Source: Candidatus Pacearchaeota archaeon
GTDB taxonomy: Archaea; Nanobdellota; Nanobdellia; Pacearchaeales; GW2011-AR1
Direction of reading: 5' to 3'
Assembly: GCA_002688875.1 (NCBI GenBank)
Contig: NZDU01000013.1
Location: 34,881-44,018 of the forward strand
DNA length: 9,138 nt
The position numbers and the translations under genes are program-made. The notes under the pieces are model-generated. The model saw nothing but the letters and a program-made list of their open reading frames with translations. It did no database searches and had not been told where the DNA came from. Below, piece by piece: positions 5,748-9,138 of this stretch (its first letter is position 1; each line of letters starts with the position of its first letter).

Positions 5748-5768
5748 AGTTGATTAAGATAATAGAAG

Positions 5769-5776
5769 TTTAAAAA
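5769..5776 (-). promoter_or_regulatory. TATA box of membrane paralogue A
   Basis: TTTTTAAA on the minus strand, centred 25-26 bp before ATG 5747, preceded by AATC and A-rich sequence; a leaderless start is expected. Confidence 0.7.
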
Positions 5777-5826
5777 GATTTGGTGTTTGAGAATGAGTTA
5801 TGAGATTTTATCTAGATTTCTAAAGA

Positions 5827-6150
5827 TTATTGTGAATCTCTGATTTGTTTTTCTAGTTCCTTAAAATCTGATCTTATTTCACTTTTCTCTTCTTTAAAGT
5901 CGTCTAAGTGGCTTGCAAGTTTGTTTTCTCTTAATGTTTCCGATTTGTGATATGAACCATCTGCACTTCTTAATCTTGCTTCTACTGATGAATTGTGCCT
6001 AACTATGATGTCATCATTTGTTGGTCCTAAACCGTCTAGATTACGATATAATAGTTCTTGAGGTTGATCTTTTGAGTAGTTTAGTGTTCCAAGTGTAACT
6101 CCAAAAGCTAATGCGCCTAGTCCTACGTGTTTTAGTAAATTATATTTCAT
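5827..6150 (-). CDS. signal-anchored coiled-coil protein
   Basis: The 107 residues open with a Gly/Ala-rich hydrophobic segment (about 8-24: H-V-G-L-G-A-L-A-F-G-V-T-L-G-T-L) that should act as an uncleaved anchor or signal, followed by a polar region containing L-L-Y-R-N-L-D-G (33-40) and a highly charged C-terminal helix (about 72-107) likely to form a coiled coil. No family is recognised. The ATG is separated from the stop codon of the upstream gene by a single base, so the two are co-translated from one message. The layout (glycine-rich TM, about 40-residue polar region with Y-x-x-x-D-G, coiled coil) is the same as in the upstream partner, which suggests an old duplication or a paired complex. 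Confidence 0.78.
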   Translation of the reverse strand: MKYNLLKHVGLGALAFGVTLGTLNYSKDQPQELLYRNLDGLGPTNDDIIVRHNSSVEARLRSADGSYHKSETLRENKLASHLDDFKEEKSEIRSDFKELEKQIRDSQ

Positions 6151-6151
6151 T

Positions 6152-6670
6152 TTATTTCTTTAATGCCTCTTCATATCTTTTAGATCTTTCTTCGATTCTT
6201 GCTCTGTAGTTAATTTGTTCTTCTTCGGGTTTAGCTTCTTCTGTTTTTGCTTTTGCTTCTAAACTCCAAACCTTTTTTGATTCTTCTCTTGTTTTATCAT
6301 TAATTCTATCGTATTTTTGATTAGTTTGATTTACTTTGTTGTCGTAAACTTTCTCTGCCTTGTCAATTTGGTTTTGCATTAGACTTTCTAAACTGTAACC
6401 TCTGTTCTCATCTCTTTCGAAGATTGTTCCATCTACTTGTGTGTATGTTAAGTCATTTAATGTTGAATCTCTTGCGTTATTATCACTTGTTAATAAATGT
6501 GTTCCAACAGCTAATCCTGATCCTATTGCGATTGGGAGTATTGTTGTTTTTGTTAAAGAATATAATTTAGAGCTTGTCCATTTTGCTATGTCAGGAACAC
6601 CCTGGAAAATAAGATTGTAATAATTTCCTTGTTCTTCAGTATTGTCTTCAGTATCAGTTTGTTCTACCAT
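6152..6670 (-). CDS. single-TM protein with C-terminal coiled coil
   Basis: The 172-residue protein has an acidic start (Asp, Glu, Thr, Gln), a polar segment to about 42, one Gly/Ala-rich TM (about 44-60: I-L-P-I-A-I-G-S-G-L-A-V-G-T-H-L-L), a polar region with L-T-Y-T-Q-V-D-G (74-81), and a long charged helix from about 94 to the end that should be a coiled coil. No known domain is recognised. It is first of a two-gene operon with the signal-anchored coiled-coil gene one base downstream. The promoter lies in the 121-bp divergent region: a TTTATAAA-type box at 6704-6713 would give a short leader of about 13 bases, and a direct repeat at 6671-6700 occupies the leader. Confidence 0.8.
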   Translation of the reverse strand: MVEQTDTEDNTEEQGNYYNLIFQGVPDIAKWTSSKLYSLTKTTILPIAIGSGLAVGTHLLTSDNNARDSTLNDLTYTQVDGTIFERDENRGYSLESLMQNQIDKAEKVYDNKVNQTNQKYDRINDKTREESKKVWSLEAKAKTEEAKPEEEQINYRARIEERSKRYEEALKK

Positions 6671-6700
6671 TTTTATATGTAGTAATTTTATAGTAGTAAT
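6671..6700. repeat. imperfect tandem direct repeat in the 5' region of the 6670 gene
   Basis: TTTTATATGTAGTAAT (6671-6686) and TTTTATAGTAGTAAT (6686-6700) are two copies differing by one base, immediately upstream of the start codon at 6670. They may be a regulator site or a local duplication. Confidence 0.55.
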
Positions 6701-6703
6701 TAG

Positions 6704-6713
6704 GTTTATAAAT
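6704..6713 (-). promoter_or_regulatory. TATA box candidate for the two-gene coiled-coil operon
   Basis: ATTTATAAAC on the minus strand is the best box A upstream of ATG 6670. At about 38 bp it is further away than the 25-28 bp seen elsewhere, so this message should carry a short leader holding the direct repeat. Confidence 0.5.
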
Positions 6714-6762
6714 GTTTCTATTTTGTGATTATTAGGATTTAGTCTTATAGAGATAAGAAATC

Positions 6763-6770
6763 TTTATAAA
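6763..6770 (+). promoter_or_regulatory. TATA box of membrane paralogue B
   Basis: TTTATAAA centred 25-26 bp before ATG 6792, with the upstream AAGAAATC as BRE-like sequence. A G-rich TTAGGGGG stretch 4-11 bases before the ATG resembles a weak ribosome site but would mostly lie upstream of the transcript. Confidence 0.75.
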
Positions 6771-6791
6771 TGATAGATTGTTAGGGGGTTT

Positions 6792-7523
6792 ATGAAAAAG
6801 GTGTTTGGGAAGAAGTTTTATTTTGTAGTATTGTTTACTGTGATGTTCTTAGCTTTGTTTCAGACTTCATTTGTTTTTGCGCAGAAGGAAGGTGGGACTG
6901 TTGGTGAGGCATTATTGGGAGGAGTTGGTACTGCAATTAATGGCGCTTCTGGAGAGGGAAGTATCTTTTCTATTACTAATTTGTCTAGTATATTGTTGGG
7001 GCTTCTTTTGTATATGGTCTTGTATAGCGTTCTTACTGAAATGGAGTTGTTTAAAAAAGTTCAATATGCTGCGCCTATAATTGCGATAATTGTTGCAGTA
7101 ATCTCTCTCTTATATTTTCCTGAGGGATTTTTGGAGGCGCTTGTAACTAATTACGTTGCCTTAGGTGCAACGATTCTTACAGTGATTCCTTTTCTAATTG
7201 CACTTTATTTTACGATATGGGTGGATAAAGTGAATTTGATTATCGCGAGAACTATTTGGGGTGTGTTTTTTGTTTATTACTTGATTATATTCTTTTCTAC
7301 TCCGTTTAATGAGGAGGCCGCTTGGTGGATGTATGCTGGGGCATTTATGATTTCACTTGCTCTTTTTATATTCATTCCTTTCATAAGGGAAAAGTTTTGG
7401 GATCTAAAGATAGATTCTGACAAGGAGAAGCTTAAGGCGGGTAAGGATAAAAGGATAGCCTTGGACAAATCGAAGGAAGAAGAATTTGAGGATTATGTGG
7501 GAAAAAAGGGATTTCCAGTTTGA
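6792..7523 (+). CDS. polytopic membrane protein with signal peptide and charged C-terminal tail (paralogue B)
   Basis: The 243-residue protein has a cleavable signal (1-30, V-F-A-Q junction), a Gly/Ser-rich extracytoplasmic stretch (34-60), TM segments at about 63-81, 93-109, 121-142, 150-168 and 178-198, and a Lys/Glu/Asp-rich cytoplasmic tail. The family is not recognised, but the order of segments and the motifs Y-F-P-E (108-111), Y-V-A-L-G-A-T (121-127) and A-R-x-x-W (152-156) align with the gene at 4974-5747, so they are probable paralogues on opposite strands. The message should be leaderless. A T-rich stretch follows the stop. The next membrane protein gene is in the same direction but has its own TATA box. 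It may form part of an envelope complex; no enzymatic motif is visible. Confidence 0.85.
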   Translation: MKKVFGKKFYFVVLFTVMFLALFQTSFVFAQKEGGTVGEALLGGVGTAINGASGEGSIFSITNLSSILLGLLLYMVLYSVLTEMELFKKVQYAAPIIAIIVAVISLLYFPEGFLEALVTNYVALGATILTVIPFLIALYFTIWVDKVNLIIARTIWGVFFVYYLIIFFSTPFNEEAAWWMYAGAFMISLALFIFIPFIREKFWDLKIDSDKEKLKAGKDKRIALDKSKEEEFEDYVGKKGFPV

Positions 7524-7528
7524 TGTGA

Positions 7529-7548
7529 TTTTTTGGTTTTAATTTTCT
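7529..7548 (+). terminator. T-rich terminator candidate
   Basis: Three T-runs (TTTTTT, TTTT, TTTT) within 20 bases directly after the stop at 7523 fit the oligo-T type of archaeal terminator; the following gene has its own promoter. Confidence 0.45.
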
Positions 7549-7562
7549 TAAGAGGATAACTC

Positions 7563-7569
7563 TTAAAAA
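7563..7569 (+). promoter_or_regulatory. TATA box for the gene starting at 7591
   Basis: TTAAAAA centred 25 bp before ATG 7591. The spacing supports ATG 7591, not the in-frame TTG at 7573, as the start. Confidence 0.55.
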
Positions 7570-7590
7570 CTATTGAAACTTAATTTTGTT

Positions 7591-8277
7591 ATGGATATTA
7601 AATTGAATGTTTTTGTTATATTTCTGTTAATTGGTTTGGCTTTTGTTTGTTTAGTTTCTGCTCAGGATACTGATGGAGTTCCTGAAAGTCCTGCTGATAA
7701 AATTACAGATAATGTTGGAGAATATTCTGAAAAGGGATATCCTGAAACTTATGAGAAATATCTTGAGTTTAGTAATTCTCTTGTTGATAGAGAACAAAAT
7801 AAAAGCTATTTGTTTAGAGAGTGGACTGGGATATTTTCGGAGAATCCCGTTGTAGGGCCTGTGCTTTATTATACTGATAGGTTCTTTTCATTTTTTGATC
7901 CTTTGTGGGAATTTACTTTTGGTATGGAATTTAATTGGAGTTTTGCTTTTTTTTCACATATGTTTTTCTGGATTATAATTATTGTTGTTATATTTTTTCC
8001 CGCAAATGGAATTTTTGATAACTGGATTTTTGGTTTATTAACTGGATTTGTTGTCGCTTCATTGACAGGTAGTCAGGGAGTAATCGGAGTTGCTGTTAAA
8101 TTGTTGGATACGGTGGTAAATCTTTGGATTTTGACCGCTATATTTATTATAATTACGTTGGCGATTGTTATTTATGCGAAGATATACAAGGATTTTAATA
8201 AAGATTCTGAAAAGGAGAAACTTAGTAGGGCGAGAAAGACTATCAAATCTGAAGCAGAGGTTATTCGAGGAGATTAG
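7591..8277 (+). CDS. signal-peptide membrane protein with extracytoplasmic acidic region and basic tail
   Basis: From ATG 7591 the protein has 228 residues. A signal peptide (1-23, L-V-S-A-Q junction) is followed by an acidic extracytoplasmic region (24-95), a Phe/Trp-rich stretch (F-F-S-F-F-D-P-L-W-E-F-T-F-G-M-E-F), and TM segments at about 115-137, 143-160 and 180-203, then a Lys/Arg/Glu tail. I recall comparable proteins with F-F-D-P-L-W-x-F-T-F-G-M-E-F in other DPANN genomes, but with no known role. It shares the Ala-Gln signal junction and a charged tail with the two paralogues nearby, though sequence similarity in the TM core is weak. The TTG at 7573 in frame is rejected because the signal would be lengthened for no reason and the TATA spacing fits the ATG. 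Converges on the Tat-signal gene. Confidence 0.82.
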   Translation: MDIKLNVFVIFLLIGLAFVCLVSAQDTDGVPESPADKITDNVGEYSEKGYPETYEKYLEFSNSLVDREQNKSYLFREWTGIFSENPVVGPVLYYTDRFFSFFDPLWEFTFGMEFNWSFAFFSHMFFWIIIIVVIFFPANGIFDNWIFGLLTGFVVASLTGSQGVIGVAVKLLDTVVNLWILTAIFIIITLAIVIYAKIYKDFNKDSEKEKLSRARKTIKSEAEVIRGD

Positions 8278-8282
8278 ATAAT

Positions 8283-8300
8283 CTAATTTTACTCTTTTAT
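8283..8300 (+). terminator. T-rich intergenic terminator candidate
   Basis: Two TTTT runs within the 35-bp gap between convergent genes, just after the stop at 8277; weak but typical of archaeal oligo-T termination. Confidence 0.3.
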
Positions 8301-8312
8301 ATCTGAAGTTAA

Positions 8313-8981
8313 TTATTGATTAAATCGTGGTCTAGAATTCATATCCTTTGTTTCAGGCCATATGTCTTTTACTTTTCTAGAAAAGTATGACCAAGGTTTT
8401 ACTGGTTGACGTTGTTTTTGTGAAGTGTTGTTTTTTGGTTGGTTTGGTGTGTTAAGTGCAATTTTAAAATAATGGTTTGCAGTTTTGTTTGCTTTTGGTA
8501 ATTCTGCCTTTGCAAATGGATCTTCATTTATTTTTGTTCTATCGTAGATTGTTTTTTTAATAGTGTTTCCCTTGGGTATGCTAGCTTCTAATACTAATTT
8601 TTCTAATAAATCAACTTCCTTATCTCTAGGATCGTAAAGATATGCATATTTTGTTGTTTTACCTCCAAATAGTTCTCTTTCTTTTTCAGTTACGTTAATT
8701 TGATATAAACCTTGAAGCTCTCTTCTTGTATCGTATACTTGTACTTCATTTCCTTCTATTATATTATCAAATTTTGGTTCTTTTTTTTCTAGATTTTTTC
8801 CAGTTAGTGGTTTTAGAGATGGAATTGGTTGTGATGGGTAGTTAGATTTTTGAATGGGACTTCTTTGAGATGGTGTTTGAACTGGTCTAAGTTGTTCAGG
8901 CTCGTTGCTATATGTAGGTTTAGTTATATATCCTGCTAGTCCTACGCCTATCGCTTTTAGTGCATTTCTTCGTGTTATCAT
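8313..8981 (-). CDS. Tat-signal protein, Pro/Gln/Lys-rich, unknown function
   Basis: The 222-residue protein starts M-I-T-R-R-N-A-L-K-A-I-G-V-G-L-A-G-Y, a good twin-arginine signal (RR-x-A-L-K) with a short hydrophobic core to about residue 19. A low-complexity Pro/Gln/Ser/Lys linker follows (27-70), then a likely folded part (75-180) with Y-D-T-R-R-E-L-Q-G-L-Y, E-R-E-L-F-G-G-K-T-T-K-Y-A-Y-L-Y-D-P-R-D and a helix L-L-E-K-L-V-L-E-A, and a basic, Asn/Gln-rich tail with aromatic W-S-Y-F and I-W-P. It has no cysteines, so cofactor loading by the usual Cys ligands is unlikely. No domain family is recognised. Leaderless from the TATA box at 9003-9010. It may be anchored by the uncleaved signal and face the cell exterior. 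Confidence 0.8.
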   Translation of the reverse strand: MITRRNALKAIGVGLAGYITKPTYSNEPEQLRPVQTPSQRSPIQKSNYPSQPIPSLKPLTGKNLEKKEPKFDNIIEGNEVQVYDTRRELQGLYQINVTEKERELFGGKTTKYAYLYDPRDKEVDLLEKLVLEASIPKGNTIKKTIYDRTKINEDPFAKAELPKANKTANHYFKIALNTPNQPKNNTSQKQRQPVKPWSYFSRKVKDIWPETKDMNSRPRFNQ

Positions 8982-9002
8982 AGATTTTTGAGATAATGAG
9001 GG

Positions 9003-9010
9003 TATTTAAA
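9003..9010 (-). promoter_or_regulatory. TATA box of the Tat-signal gene at 8981
   Basis: TTTAAATA on the minus strand centred 25-26 bp before ATG 8981, so a leaderless message is expected. Confidence 0.72.
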
Positions 9011-9054
9011 TGTTTGGTCTATTGTTCATTGCTTAGTGGTAACATATGGAAAGG

Positions 9055-9062
9055 TTTAAATA
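9055..9062 (+). promoter_or_regulatory. TATA box for a transcript leaving the window
   Basis: TTTAAATA preceded by the purine-rich GGAAAGG (BRE-like). The predicted initiation point, about 25-26 bp on (near 9084), lies five bases before a compact stem-loop and not at any start codon. Confidence 0.6.
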
Positions 9063-9088
9063 GTATTGATTTGATGAATTGTTATAAT

Positions 9089-9134
9089 GCGCCCGTAAAA
9101 CTATCCAGCCTTTAGGCTGTGGATATAAGGGCGC
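9089..9134 (+). other. GC-rich structured element: RNA gene 5' end or IS200/IS605-type terminal hairpin
   Basis: GCGCCC (9089-9094) pairs with GGGCGC (9129-9134) around an inner stem TATCC-AGCC / GGCT-(GT)-GGATA (9102-9110 with 9115-9125) closed by the tetraloop TTTA. A 7/3-base internal loop (GTAAAAC / TAA-side) separates the stems. It is far more GC-rich than the rest of the window and sits just after a strong TATA box, as expected of a stable RNA gene. The AGCC-TTTA-GGCT hairpin also resembles the imperfect hairpins that mark IS200/IS605 ends. It cannot be folded as a tRNA start (no D-arm). The window ends here, so the identity is open. Confidence 0.5.
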
Positions 9135-9138
9135 GCGA

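Noticed and set aside
5485..5757. Open frame on the + strand opposite membrane paralogue A
   Set aside because: It covers the signal peptide and TM region of the minus-strand gene in antisense; no promoter and no recognisable protein.
9089..9138. Start of a tRNA gene
   Set aside because: The first seven bases could be an acceptor strand, but no D-arm with its GG, and the inner stem closes too early; the 6-bp outer stem closes within 46 bases.

Overview
The window looks like a stretch of a DPANN-type archaeon, most likely in the Pacearchaeota/Woesearchaeota range. The DNA is AT-rich, the proteins are rich in Lys, Asn and Ile, and start codons lack Shine-Dalgarno sequences. Nearly every transcription unit has an archaeal TATA box (box A) centred about 25-28 bp upstream of the ATG, so most mRNAs should be leaderless. 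The protein types fit too: a short Trm5-like tRNA methyltransferase, a one-domain alkyltransferase, small charged coiled-coil proteins and many short membrane proteins with signal peptides. The taxonomic placement is inference; no rRNA is present.

Left part (1-2232): a small Tat-signal protein (+) converges on an unrecognised 130-residue protein (-), their stop codons overlapping. Further minus-strand genes follow: a methylated-DNA-cysteine methyltransferase-like protein, a DUF5680-type protein and a DUF4346-like protein. Upstream of the last lie two adjacent hairpins (2131-2232) that can also pair with each other and directly follow the stop codon of the next minus-strand gene.

Middle (2235-4925): a soluble-helical plus two-TM membrane protein is broken by a +1 shift in a run of eight A. 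A compact minus-strand operon follows, transcribed from 4556 leftwards: an AbrB/MazE-like DNA-binding domain fused to a Pol-beta-type nucleotidyltransferase, a 62-residue coiled-coil protein overlapping its 3' end, and a Trm5-like methyltransferase. An 18-bp perfect palindrome sits between the operon's TATA box and its start codon, suggesting autoregulation. A divergent two-TM membrane protein gene follows.

Right part (4974-8981): an envelope-protein block of six genes. Two are polytopic membrane proteins that look like diverged paralogues on opposite strands, a third has a similar layout (signal peptide ending in Ala-Gln, TM core, charged tail), two form a tandem pair of TM plus coiled-coil proteins, and the last is a Tat-signal, proline/glutamine/lysine-rich protein. 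No known system is recognisable; joint action at the cell surface is inference.

Right edge (8982-9138): no protein gene. A strong TATA box is followed by a compact GC-rich stem-loop cut off by the window end: either the 5' end of a structured RNA gene or the left end of an IS200/IS605-type element. No tRNA, rRNA, CRISPR array or transposase gene was found, and no gene-free stretch exceeds about 160 bases.
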